This document shows positions 6,804 through 15,638 of a stretch of 64,000 nt of DNA, one piece after another. The stretch lies in NCBI GenBank assembly GCA_900541135.1, contig UQIG01000007.1, positions 13,876 through 77,875 on the forward strand, written 5' to 3'. How positions within the stretch are numbered: the stretch's first letter is position 1; every line of letters begins with the position of its first letter. The translations under genes and the position numbers were made by a program. The stretch is from an uncultured Collinsella sp. GTDB lineage: Bacteria; Actinomycetota; Coriobacteriia; Coriobacteriales; Coriobacteriaceae. The notes under the pieces are model-generated. The model worked only from the letters and a program-made list of their open reading frames with translations. It was not told the DNA's origin and ran no database searches.

Positions 6804-8996
6804 CTAGCCGACCGTATCGTCAGGCGTGGGCGAGGGGTCGGGAGTGGGCGTAGGCGTAGGCGTGCCGCCATCGCCGCCGGTCGAACCACCAGTGGAGCCG
6901 CCCGTCGAGCCACCGGTCGTACCGGTGCCGCCGGTGGTGTCGCCGCCCGTGGTCTCGGTGGTCGTGGTCGTCGTGGTAGTCGTTGTGGTGGTTTCCTCTT
7001 CGTCCTCGTTCTCGTCCTTGTCGTCGTTCTCCGTCTTCTTGGTGTTGTTGGTGCCGTAGAACTTCCAGACGCTGTTGTTCTTGTAGGTGGGCGCCGTTCC
7101 GGTCGCAAACTCCTCGCGCTCGGTACCGGTCAGAACGGTGTTCATAAACCGCTTAAAGACAGGCAGGTTGGTGCTGTCGCCCAGCAGGTCTGTGCCGTAT
7201 TTTTGGATGGGGATCTCGCCCGCGGAATAGCCGGTCCACAGGGCGCACGCCAGCTGCGGGGTATAGCCGCAGAACCACAGGTTAGTGGTGTTGTCGGTGG
7301 TGCCCGTTTTGCCGGCATAGGGCTGGTTGACGCTCAGGGCGCCAGCAGCACCCGTACCGCCGCCCTGCATGACGCCGGACAGAACATCGGTGACCGCGGC
7401 GGCCTCGCCCTCGGTAAGCACCTGTGAGGGATTGTCGGTGTGCTGGTACAGAACCGAACCGGTACGAGAGTCAATCTCGGTGATGGCGATCGGCTGGCGA
7501 TAGTAGCCGCCGTTGGCAAACGTCGCGTAGGCGGCGGCCATCTCGAGCGGCGAGATCGAGCCGGTGCCGAGCGTCATGACGGGAACGTCCTCGATGTTGT
7601 CCTTGGCGGGATCGATGCCGAGCTTTTTGACGAGCGAGATGATCTTGCTGTTGCCGACGGCTTCTGCCACCTGGATGTAGCCGGTGTTGGAGGAGTATGC
7701 CGTCGCCTGCTTAAGCGTGATGTTGCCATAGCTATGGTTGGCGTAGTTTTGGACCTCGGTCGTGGTGCCCTTGGCCTTGAGCGGCGAGTTGCAGTTGAGC
7801 GTGACGTTGGGATTCATGCCGTTTTGGATGGCAGTTGCCAGCGTAAAGGCCTTAAAGGTGGAGCCGACGGGACGCTTGGCCGTGGCATGGTTTACGTGGT
7901 TCTCGTCGGCGTTGTAGTCGTAGCCGCCCACCATGCACTTGATGTAGCCGGTCTTGGGGTCGACGACGACCATGCCCATGTCCAGGCCGTCGAGTGAGAG
8001 CGTGTCGAGCTGCTGGCGGACGGCATTCTCTGCCACCTGCTGCATCGTGGGGTCGATGGTGGTCTTGACGGTCAGACCGCCCTTAAAGAGCACGTCGGTC
8101 GAGAACTCCTGCTCCAGCAGCTGCTTAACATAGGCGACAAAGTAGGGCTGCGAGTATACGTCGACGCCGCTGCCCGAAATCTCGGTCACGTTGAGGGTGA
8201 TGGGCTCGGCCTGTGCGGCATCGTGTTCCTCCTGCGTGATGTGGCCCAGGCGCAACATGTTGTCGAGGACCTTGTTGCGACGGGACAGCGCTAGGTCGGG
8301 GTTGACCGTGGGGTCGTACTGCGAGGGCGAGTTGGGAAGGCCGATGAGCAGCGCGGCCTCGCTGAGGGTGAGATCGGCGGCGCTCTTGGACAGATAGGTC
8401 TCGGCTGCGGCCTCGATGCCGTAGGCACCGTGGCCGTAATAGATGGTGTTGAGGTACATCATGAGGATCTCGTCTTTGGAGTACATGTCCTCCATCTTGA
8501 CGGCGATGTAGGCCTCGCGCACCTTACGCTCGATGGTCGAGTCGAACTGCTCCTCCTGCAGGATGGTGTTGCGCACCAGCTGCTGGGTGATAGTCGAGGC
8601 GCCTTCGTGCCCGCCGCCGAGGGTTGCCACCGCAGCACGCGCGATACCCCACAGGTCGATACCGCCGTGCTCGTAGAAGCGCTCGTCCTCGACGTCAACG
8701 GTGCCCTGCAGCACGTAGGGGGAGACCTCGTCCTTGGTGATGGACTTGCGGTTTTGCGTGTAGAAGCTCGCGATCTTGTTGCCGTTGCAGTCGACGATCT
8801 CGGTGGGCTCGCTCACCAGATACGCGTTGGCGTCGGTGTAGTCGGGCAGATCGGACAGCCAGCGGTTGACGTTGCCGACCATGCCGATGCCAAACGCCAC
8901 GCCCGCAATCAGCAGAAAGCCCAAAAACGAGAGCAGGATTATGGGCAGGGCATGCGTCTTTGAACGGCTGCGTCCCTGTCGTTGGCGAGGACCCAT
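6804..8996 (-). CDS. Bifunctional penicillin-binding protein, class A (PBP1A type)
   Basis: 730 residues from the ATG at 8996, which has GGAGG 8 bases upstream; an upstream in-frame start would add 41 non-family residues. A basic N-terminus precedes one membrane segment (about 20-42). The GT51 glycosyltransferase domain has VEDERFYEHGGID and HEGASTITQQLVRN with catalytic Glu. The transpeptidase domain has RPVGSTFKAF (SxxK serine), SSNTGY (SxN) and GKTGTTD (KTG). The C-terminus is an extreme low-complexity tail: 13 threonines interrupted once, Gly/Ser/Thr repeats, then Pro/Thr/Asp. It polymerises and cross-links peptidoglycan outside the membrane. Confidence 0.94.
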   Translation of the reverse strand: MGPRQRQGRSRSKTHALPIILLSFLGFLLIAGVAFGIGMVGNVNRWLSDLPDYTDANAYLVSEPTEIVDCNGNKIASFYTQNRKSITKDEVSPYVLQGTVDVEDERFYEHGGIDLWGIARAAVATLGGGHEGASTITQQLVRNTILQEEQFDSTIERKVREAYIAVKMEDMYSKDEILMMYLNTIYYGHGAYGIEAAAETYLSKSAADLTLSEAALLIGLPNSPSQYDPTVNPDLALSRRNKVLDNMLRLGHITQEEHDAAQAEPITLNVTEISGSGVDVYSQPYFVAYVKQLLEQEFSTDVLFKGGLTVKTTIDPTMQQVAENAVRQQLDTLSLDGLDMGMVVVDPKTGYIKCMVGGYDYNADENHVNHATAKRPVGSTFKAFTLATAIQNGMNPNVTLNCNSPLKAKGTTTEVQNYANHSYGNITLKQATAYSSNTGYIQVAEAVGNSKIISLVKKLGIDPAKDNIEDVPVMTLGTGSISPLEMAAAYATFANGGYYRQPIAITEIDSRTGSVLYQHTDNPSQVLTEGEAAAVTDVLSGVMQGGGTGAAGALSVNQPYAGKTGTTDNTTNLWFCGYTPQLACALWTGYSAGEIPIQKYGTDLLGDSTNLPVFKRFMNTVLTGTEREEFATGTAPTYKNNSVWKFYGTNNTKKTENDDKDENEDEEETTTTTTTTTTTTETTGGDTTGGTGTTGGSTGGSTGGSTGGDGGTPTPTPTPDPSPTPDDTVG

Positions 8997-9158
8997 ATAT
9001 TGACCTCCAGGTATGTCGTGCCGGACGGTGGATGTGCCGTCGAGGCAGGATGGACATAAGTTATTACACGATAAACCAAACGGGGCGCGCGAGGCCTCGT
9101 GTATGCTGGAAGACGGCATTTTTCAGAGTGAATGCATACCTTGGTAAGGAGTTTGCCG

Positions 9159-11117
9159 ATGGCGATTCGGGCGATGGGGCCGAGCGGACAATACGAGACT
9201 GGATTGGATGCTGCCGGTGCGGCGCTGCCCGAGCTGCTGGCGCCGGCGGGCGGGCTCGACCAGATGCTTGCGGCCATCGCCGCGGGTGCCGATGCCATCT
9301 ATGCGGGGTTGGGCGGCTTTAACGCCCGCGTGAGCGCGCATGGTTTTACGGATGACGAGTTTGCGCGCGGTTGTGCCGTGGCGCATGCTCATGGCGTGCG
9401 TGTGTACGTAACGCTCAACGTGTTCGTGTTTGACGATGAGCTGTCCGACGCGGTGGCGCTGGGAGCTCATGCACTGGAGCTGGGCGCCGATGCTCTGATT
9501 GTGGCCGATGCCGGGTTGGCCTGCGCGCTGCGCGCGGCGATTCCCGGGGTCGAGATTCACCTGTCCACGCAGGCGGGCGCTCATAGCGAGGGTGCCGTGC
9601 GGCTTGCCACCGACGAGCTGGGGGTCGAGCGCGTGACGACGGCACGCGAGCTGACGGTCGACGAGATTGCGGCGCTATGTGCCACGGGCGTGCCCATCGA
9701 GGTATTCTGCCACGGTGCGATTTGCATCGGCTATTCGGGGGCGTGCGAGTTCTCGGCCCTGCGGCGTGGGCGCTCGGCGATGCGCGGCGACTGCACACAG
9801 CCGTGCCGTCTGGCGTACGACCTAGTGGACGAGGCGGGGCAGAGTGTTGTTGCTGTCGAGGGAGATCGCCTGCTGTGCCCGCGCGACTATCTGGGTATTG
9901 CGCATCTGCCCGAGCTTGTAGATGCCGGCGTGGCGTCGCTCAAGATCGAGGGGCGCATGAAGAACCCCGATTACGTATTCAACGTGGTGCGGGTGTGGCG
10001 CCGGGCACTCGATATGCTGTGCGACGGCGCGTGGGGCCCCGGTGCCGTGGAAGAGCTTGAGCGCGAGCTGGGAAGGTCGTTTAACCGTGGGTTTACCGAT
10101 GCGTACCTGCGAGGGCGTTCGGGTGCCGAGCTGATGAGCTTTGAGCGCGCAATTAACCAGGGCGTGCGCGTGGGGCGCTTGGTCGCTGTGGGCCACGAAG
10201 AGGTGACCGTTGAGCTCGACGCCGCCGTGGCGGCGGGTGACACGCTCGAGATTCGGTTCTATCCGGGTGTCGACGCGCGTCCCGATGTGCCCAAGCGCTG
10301 GCCGCAGGTGCCCTGCCCGGTGGATGCCGCAGCGGGGAAGCGCGTCGTCGTGCATTGCAAGCGTAAGGTGGACGCGGGCTGCGAGGTATACCTGATTCGC
10401 AGCGCCGGCGTGTTGGATCAGACGGCGGCGGTGTTGGAGCGCATGCGGGCCGAGGCGGATGCGATTGCGCCCGTTGCGCGTGCCGTTGAGGTGCTGCCCT
10501 TTGAGGGCGTTGCGGTGGATGGTGGTGCGTCGACGGAGTTGGTGGAGTGCGCGGTTCCCGCTCGCATGGTTTTTGCTTGGCAGCTGATGGATGCCGACCC
10601 GCGCGGAGAACTCGATTTGTCCGACGCCGTTGTGGTGCTTGACGAAGTGTGCCGCACGGGTGACGCTGACCGGACCCGCTCACTGATGCAGCGTGCCGGG
10701 TGCGTCGTCTGCCGCAACCTGGGACAGGTGGTGATCGCTCGCGAGCTGGGCGTGACATTTGACGTGGCGGCGCCGGTGTTCTGCGCGAATCGGGCCACGC
10801 TTACCTGGCTGCGCGGACTCGGTGCGGGGCGGGTGTACTTGCCGGCCGAGTTGCTCGGCAATGATGCGGAGCGTATTGCCGAACTGGCTGCTGAACCCGG
10901 CGTCTTTGGTCCGGTCGACGCCGACCGTCCCGAGCTTATGGTGTGCGAGCACTGCCTGCTGACCGCCGAGGGCGTCTGCGCCACCGATGCGACGGGACAG
11001 GTCCGTTGCCGCGACTGCTTGCGTCGTCGGCAGGTACGCTATCTGGTTGAGCGTGACGGTACACGTCTGCCAGTTGCCATTGACGCATGCGGCAGGACGA
11101 GGATTTTCCTGTCGTAG
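9159..11117 (+). CDS. Peptidase U32 family protein, RlhA-like rRNA hydroxylation factor
   Basis: 652 residues from ATG at 9159 (AAGGAG 8 bases upstream). The U32 domain fills the first half: ELLAPAGGLDQMLAAIAAGADAIYAGL at the start, then FCHGAICIGYSGACEFS and GDCTQPCR, whose four spaced cysteines are typical of U32 iron-sulfur binding. The length and C-terminal DUF3656-like half match RlhA (23S rRNA C2501 hydroxylation) better than the roughly 400-residue TrhP group. A CEHCLLTAEGVCA...CRDC cysteine cluster lies near the C-terminus. It diverges from the PBP gene, sharing a 160-base promoter region. Whether it modifies rRNA here is inferred from family. Confidence 0.82.
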   Translation: MAIRAMGPSGQYETGLDAAGAALPELLAPAGGLDQMLAAIAAGADAIYAGLGGFNARVSAHGFTDDEFARGCAVAHAHGVRVYVTLNVFVFDDELSDAVALGAHALELGADALIVADAGLACALRAAIPGVEIHLSTQAGAHSEGAVRLATDELGVERVTTARELTVDEIAALCATGVPIEVFCHGAICIGYSGACEFSALRRGRSAMRGDCTQPCRLAYDLVDEAGQSVVAVEGDRLLCPRDYLGIAHLPELVDAGVASLKIEGRMKNPDYVFNVVRVWRRALDMLCDGAWGPGAVEELERELGRSFNRGFTDAYLRGRSGAELMSFERAINQGVRVGRLVAVGHEEVTVELDAAVAAGDTLEIRFYPGVDARPDVPKRWPQVPCPVDAAAGKRVVVHCKRKVDAGCEVYLIRSAGVLDQTAAVLERMRAEADAIAPVARAVEVLPFEGVAVDGGASTELVECAVPARMVFAWQLMDADPRGELDLSDAVVVLDEVCRTGDADRTRSLMQRAGCVVCRNLGQVVIARELGVTFDVAAPVFCANRATLTWLRGLGAGRVYLPAELLGNDAERIAELAAEPGVFGPVDADRPELMVCEHCLLTAEGVCATDATGQVRCRDCLRRRQVRYLVERDGTRLPVAIDACGRTRIFLS

Positions 11118-11213
11118 GTGCCGCGTCGCGTCAGTTTGTTATCATAAGAGAGTTTATGGACTTCCAGCACCGCCGTTTTCGGCGAGGGTGCTATAGCAAA
11201 AGGAGGATACCCA

Positions 11214-12425
11214 ATGCTGTCTGTTGACGAGCAAATGCGTATCATCACCTCGGGCGCCGCGCAGATCGTTCCCGAGGCCGACCTTCGCAAGAAGCTTGAG
11301 AAGGGCGAGCCCCTCAACATCAAGCTCGGCGTCGACCCCACCAGCCCCGACTTGCACCTGGGCCATGCCGTGCCGCTGCGCAAGATGCGCCAGTTCCAGG
11401 ACCTGGGCCACAACGTCACCCTCATCATCGGCAACGGTACCGCGTTGATTGGTGACCCCTCGGGCAAGAACTCCACGCGTCCGCAGCTTTCGCAGGAGCA
11501 GATCGAGGCCAACGCCGAGACCTACGTGAGCCAGGCCATGAAGATCCTGGACCCCGAGAAGACCACCATCGTGCACAACGGCGATTGGATCCTTTCGATG
11601 GATCTGGCCGGCCTGCTGCAGGTGTGCTCCAAGTTCACCGTTGCCCGCATTCTTGAGCGCGACGACTTTACCAAGCGCTACCAGTCTCAGACGCCGATCG
11701 CCCTGCATGAGTTCCTGTATCCCGTGATGCAGGCTTTCGACTCTGTGCAGATCAAGGCCGACGTGGAGATGGGCGGCACCGATCAGCTCTTCAACCTGCT
11801 CGCCGGCCGTGAGCTCATGGAGAAGATGGGTATGGAGCCCCAGATCGCGCTCACCATGCCGCTGCTCGAGGGCACCGATGGCGTTCGTAAGATGTCCAAG
11901 TCCTATGGCAACTACATCGGCCTGACCGACGCCCCCAAGGATATGTTCGGCAAGACCATGTCCATCCCCGACGAGATGATCGGCAAGTACTATCGTCTGG
12001 CCAGCTCGCTCACCCCGGCCGAGGTCGACAAGATCGACGCCGCCCTGGCCGATGGTTCTGCCGACCCCTACGAGCTCAAGCGCGCTCTGGGCCGCGACCT
12101 GTGCGACACCTACCACGGCGCCGGTGCCGGCGACGAGGCTCAGGCCGAGTTCGACCGCGTGTTCAAGGAGGGCCAGCTCGCCGACTTCCCCGAGAAGCAC
12201 GTTGAGCTGACTGTCAACGACGAGGGCCAGATCTACCTCGCCGGCCTGCTCAAGGACTTGGGTCTTTCGGCGAGCGCCGGCCAGGCTCGTCGCGATATCG
12301 ACGGCGGCGGTGTCAAGATCAACGGCAAGGCCGTGGCTCCCAAGAGCTACAACATCGACCCTAGTGCCCTCAAGCTGGGCGACACCCTCTCCGTAGGCAA
12401 GCGCAAGGGCTTCAAGTTGGTCTAA
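11214..12425 (+). CDS. tyrS: Tyrosyl-tRNA synthetase
   Basis: 403 residues. A class I synthetase that charges tRNA-Tyr. The Rossmann domain has the HIGH-type HLGHAVPLRK and the KMSKS loop VRKMSKSYGNYIGL; the C-terminal S4 RNA-binding domain is LSASAGQARRDIDGGGVKING. AAAGGAGG lies 7 bases before the ATG. The 96-base gap upstream is too short for a T-box leader and none is visible. A terminator follows. Confidence 0.96.
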   Translation: MLSVDEQMRIITSGAAQIVPEADLRKKLEKGEPLNIKLGVDPTSPDLHLGHAVPLRKMRQFQDLGHNVTLIIGNGTALIGDPSGKNSTRPQLSQEQIEANAETYVSQAMKILDPEKTTIVHNGDWILSMDLAGLLQVCSKFTVARILERDDFTKRYQSQTPIALHEFLYPVMQAFDSVQIKADVEMGGTDQLFNLLAGRELMEKMGMEPQIALTMPLLEGTDGVRKMSKSYGNYIGLTDAPKDMFGKTMSIPDEMIGKYYRLASSLTPAEVDKIDAALADGSADPYELKRALGRDLCDTYHGAGAGDEAQAEFDRVFKEGQLADFPEKHVELTVNDEGQIYLAGLLKDLGLSASAGQARRDIDGGGVKINGKAVAPKSYNIDPSALKLGDTLSVGKRKGFKLV

Positions 12426-12452
12426 CGAGCGAGTTGACCTCACAAGTGCAAT

Positions 12453-12489
12453 AAGGCCGCAGCCGGGAATCCCGACTGCGGCCTTTTTT
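12453..12489 (+). terminator. Intrinsic terminator after tyrS
   Basis: AAGGCCGCAG pairs with CTGCGGCCTT, with an inner CGGG/CCCG pair and a T6 run. Confidence 0.92.
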
Positions 12490-12490
12490 G

Positions 12491-12550
12491 GCACTTGGGG
12501 ACGTTCCTTTTGTGCCGGCACTTTGGGACACTCCTTGTCATTGGTGCAAA
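12491..12550. repeat. Partial copies of a GGGGACGTTC/GGGACACTCC repeat
   Basis: CTTGGGGACGTTCC and TTTGGGACACTCCTTG recur as dispersed short motifs also at 14524-14565, 15531-15625 and 55357-55425. They appear in intergenic DNA only and form hairpins in some copies. Confidence 0.5.
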
Positions 12551-12699
12551 GCAACCTCTCCTCATTGCGCCAAGCGGCGTGTGCCGTTAAGCGGAGGGGC
12601 GTATTGTTGGCCCATCGTTTGGGCATACAATGGCTATTAGCTTGCTGCGGTGAAGGCCTGTCCGCTCCGCAGCTGTTTTCTACGGTTAAAGGAGTATGT

Positions 12700-14520
12700 A
12701 TGTCCGTTGAGGTCATGAGGTCTGTGATCGATGCTGCCGAGGGGCGCGTGCCCGTCGACACGCTGTTTACCAATGCGCAGATCGTCGACGTGTATGGCCA
12801 GCGTGTGGCGCCCGGTAGCGTTGCCGTCAAGGACGGTGTGATCGTCGGCGTGCTCTACGATGGTCGCGACGATGCCGCTGGCGCCTACGAGTCAACTGAG
12901 GTCATCGACTGCCAAGGGCGCTATCTCGCTCCCGGTTTTATTGACGGGCATCTGCATATCGAGTCTTCGAACATCCGTCCCGCCGAGTACGCTCGCATGG
13001 CCGCGACGCGCGGTACCACCACCGCCATTGCCGACAGCCACGAGATTGCCAATGTTGCCGGTCTTGACGGCTTGCGCTTTATGATTGAGGACGGCCGCCG
13101 CGCACCCATCTCCATCAAGTACATGATGCCTTCGTGCGTGCCCGCGCTGCCCGACGAGCAAGCCGGTGCCGTTATTTCGGCTGCCGATATGCAGGCGTTT
13201 TTTGCCGAGCATCCGGGCGATGTCTTTGGTCTGGGCGAAATGATGAACCTGCCGGGCGTCTTTATGGCCGACCCCGAGACCTGTGCTCGCATCGATGCTG
13301 CCAACCAGACGCCGTCCAAGCAGGTTGACGGCCACGCGCCGCTCGTTGCCGGTAAGGACCTCAATGCCTATGCCGCAGCGGGCATTATCGCCGACCACGA
13401 GTCGACGATTCCCGAGGAGGCACTCGACAAGCTGTCCCGCGGCATGTATGTGATGCTGCGTGAGGGCACGTGCAGCCACGACCTAGCCAATTTGTCCCCG
13501 ATGCTGCTGGAGAATCCTGCCCGCGCCCGCCGCTGCTGCTTTGCGACCGACGACCGCGCTCCCTCCGATGCTCTTTCGACCGGCATGATCGACAATGCCT
13601 GCCGCGTGGCTATCGAGGCCGGTATCGACCCCGTGGTCGCCATCTCCATGGCGTCCCTTTCTACGGCTGAGGCATTTGGCCTGGACCACGGCTGCCGCGA
13701 CCCGCACGAGCTTCGCGGCGCAATCGCCCCGGGCAAGCGCGCCGACCTGCTGTTGCTCGATGACCTGACGTTTGCCAAGGCTCCGCATCGTGTTTATGCC
13801 GCCGGTGCCCTGGTGGCGCAGGATGGCACCTTTGTGGGCGAGGTCGCACCCGAGACGGCCGAGGTCGCAGCGCTTGCCGATGAGCTGCGTGGTTCCGTTA
13901 AGCTGCCGAAGCTTTCGCTCGACGTATTCGATTATGCCTTTAAGCCGGGCGAGGCCGTTATCGATGTCATCCCGGGTATGGCTATCACGGGTATGGCCCG
14001 CCCCGAGAGCGCCGAGGACTTGCGTCGCATTATGCTTATCGAGCGCCATGGCCGCGGCGTGTCGCTGCAGGCCGAGGGCGTCGACGGCGACGGCCCCGCT
14101 GGCCTGGGCCTGGTTGGCAAGCATATCGGTCGCGGCTGGGTGCGTGGCTTTACCATCACCGGTGGTGCCATTGCCTCCACGATCGGCCACGACTCGCACA
14201 ACGTGTGCGTGGTGGGCGACAACGCCGCCGATATGATGGCTGCCGTTGAGGCCGTGGGCCAGGGCGGCCACGTGCTGGTGCGCAACGGCGAGGTCGTGGC
14301 GCGCATTCCGCTGGCGCTCGGTGGCCTTATGAGCGAGGGTACGGCCGAGGACGTTGCCGCGCAGCACGACGACTTTATGGTCAAGGCGCGCGCCATGGGT
14401 ATTGAGCCGCCACTCGACCCCATCATGGGCATTATCTTCCTGCCCCTGCCGGTCATCCCGACGCTCCGCATCCGCCCCGAGGGCATGTTCGACGTCACAA
14501 CCTTCACCTACGCCGACTAG
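12700..14520 (+). CDS. ade: Adenine deaminase
   Basis: 606 residues from ATG at 12700 (AAAGGAG 6 bases upstream); an open frame continues upstream but shows no family residues. It converts adenine to hypoxanthine and ammonia for purine salvage. An amidohydrolase-fold metalloenzyme: metal motif PGFIDGHLHIESS, then DSHEIANV, DGHAPLV, ADHEST and FATDDRAPSD; the AdeC-type C-terminal domain includes GHDSHNVCVVGDN. The leader carries no recognisable purine riboswitch. It is followed by repeat DNA rather than a canonical terminator. Confidence 0.94.
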   Translation: MSVEVMRSVIDAAEGRVPVDTLFTNAQIVDVYGQRVAPGSVAVKDGVIVGVLYDGRDDAAGAYESTEVIDCQGRYLAPGFIDGHLHIESSNIRPAEYARMAATRGTTTAIADSHEIANVAGLDGLRFMIEDGRRAPISIKYMMPSCVPALPDEQAGAVISAADMQAFFAEHPGDVFGLGEMMNLPGVFMADPETCARIDAANQTPSKQVDGHAPLVAGKDLNAYAAAGIIADHESTIPEEALDKLSRGMYVMLREGTCSHDLANLSPMLLENPARARRCCFATDDRAPSDALSTGMIDNACRVAIEAGIDPVVAISMASLSTAEAFGLDHGCRDPHELRGAIAPGKRADLLLLDDLTFAKAPHRVYAAGALVAQDGTFVGEVAPETAEVAALADELRGSVKLPKLSLDVFDYAFKPGEAVIDVIPGMAITGMARPESAEDLRRIMLIERHGRGVSLQAEGVDGDGPAGLGLVGKHIGRGWVRGFTITGGAIASTIGHDSHNVCVVGDNAADMMAAVEAVGQGGHVLVRNGEVVARIPLALGGLMSEGTAEDVAAQHDDFMVKARAMGIEPPLDPIMGIIFLPLPVIPTLRIRPEGMFDVTTFTYAD

Positions 14521-14570
14521 TCATCGGGGACGTTCTTAAACGACTAGTCATCGGGGACACTCTTTGGCGG
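14521..14570. repeat. Tandem ACTAGTCATCGGGGAC repeat
   Basis: GACTAGTCATCGGGGACGTTCTT and then ACTAGTCATCGGGGACACTCTT follow directly after the ade stop codon. They belong to the dispersed GGGGACGTTCTT family seen again at 15531-15638 and 55346-55425. Confidence 0.55.
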
Positions 14571-14660
14571 ACTGCCTGACGCCGCGACCGTAGGACCTCT
14601 GGCATGTGTGAGCTATTTGCCAGGTCCTTGTAACGTTTACGCCCGCGGAGTCTTATTTGA

Positions 14661-14720
14661 GCTCCCTTTGGGTACGTTGGAATCGGATACACGTTCGATT
14701 CCAACAAGTCCGAAGGGAGC
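14661..14720 (+). promoter_or_regulatory. Long hairpin sequestering a ribosome site
   Basis: Positions 14661-14672 pair with 14709-14720 (12 bp with two G-U pairs) and GTTGGAATCG (14676-14685) pairs perfectly with CGATTCCAAC (14696-14705) around a 10-base loop. The right outer arm contains GAAGGGAG, the only ribosome site for the HAD gene that starts at 14727. TTTT follows the stem, so it could also terminate. It could act as a switch between termination, blocked translation and expression. Confidence 0.6.
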
Positions 14721-14726
14721 TTTTCT

Positions 14727-15521
14727 ATGTTTAAACTGATTGCATCCGATATGGACGGCACACTGCTTGACGAAAACGGCCAGGTGCCTCCCGAGACCTA
14801 CGAACTGATTCTGGCGCTACACGAGCATGGCGTGCATTTCGCCGCATCGTCAGGTCGTCGCTACGATCGCCTGTGCGAGTTCTTTGCGCCCGTTCGCGAC
14901 AAGATGGACTTTGTCGCCGCTAACGGCGCCCAGGTCTACGCCGACGGTAAGATGGTAGACCGTGAGGTGTATTCCCACCTAGCGATTCGAAGGCTCGCCC
15001 AAGCCGTCAGGACGTTTCCCAATCTGCATCTTGCGCTATTTGATCGAACCAAGTCCTTCCTGCTCGATGACGAGTGCAAGTTCGTGCGTGAGGTCGATAA
15101 GGACCTTCCCAATGCCGAGCGCATTTGGGAGCTGCCCGATCCCAGCGTAAATATCATCAAGGCGAGTATCTTTTGCGATGACTGTGCCGTTATGGACAGT
15201 GCCTACGTACTGCAGCGCGAGCTTGGCCAGCTCTTTACCTTTGCGCCTTCTGGAAACGCATGGATCGATGCCATGCAGCCCGGTGTGTCGAAGGCCTCGG
15301 GTATTGCACAGCTCGCGGAGCATTACGGCATTGGGCGCGACGAGGTCATGGCGTTTGGCGACTCGATGAACGACTACGAGATCATTCGCTTTGTCGGCAC
15401 GGGCTGCGCGATGGAAAACGCGCGCCCTGCGCTCAGGGCGGTTGCCGATCGCGTGGTGGGTCGTAACCGCGACCACGCCGTTCAGCAGGAGCTCCGCCGC
15501 GTGCTAGAGGGCCTCGCTTAA
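14727..15521 (+). CDS. Cof-type HAD hydrolase
   Basis: 264 residues. The haloacid dehalogenase phosphatase fold with a C2 cap: catalytic motif I ASDMDGTLLDENG, motif II ASSGR, and motif IV AFGDSMNDYEII. Proteins of this group dephosphorylate sugar phosphates or flavin/pyridoxal phosphates; the substrate cannot be told from sequence. Its ribosome site lies in a strong hairpin. A second HAD hydrolase of the same group is encoded convergently just downstream; the two are only distantly similar. Confidence 0.85.
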   Translation: MFKLIASDMDGTLLDENGQVPPETYELILALHEHGVHFAASSGRRYDRLCEFFAPVRDKMDFVAANGAQVYADGKMVDREVYSHLAIRRLAQAVRTFPNLHLALFDRTKSFLLDDECKFVREVDKDLPNAERIWELPDPSVNIIKASIFCDDCAVMDSAYVLQRELGQLFTFAPSGNAWIDAMQPGVSKASGIAQLAEHYGIGRDEVMAFGDSMNDYEIIRFVGTGCAMENARPALRAVADRVVGRNRDHAVQQELRRVLEGLA

Positions 15522-15530
15522 TCCGGCAGC

Positions 15531-15638
15531 TGGGGACGTTCCCGTTCTGCCGGCAGTGGGGGACAGTCCTTGCAGCTTTTCACGAAGAGTGTCCCCAACG
15601 ACTAGTCATTCAAGAACGTCCCCAATGACTACCAATGA
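15531..15638. repeat. Intergenic repeat cluster between convergent HAD genes
   Basis: TGGGGACGTTCC, GGGGGACAGTCCTTG, then inverted GAGTGTCCCCAACGACTAGT and AAGAACGTCCCCAATGACTA. Direct and inverted copies of the GGGGAC family sit side by side, able to fold into hairpins that could terminate both converging genes. Confidence 0.5.

Noticed and set aside
11118..11213. T-box leader for tyrS
   Set aside because: Only 96 bases between genes; no specifier hairpin or T-box motif.
12551..12699. Purine riboswitch before adenine deaminase
   Set aside because: No conserved junction or paired loops were recognised; only a GC-rich hairpin is visible.
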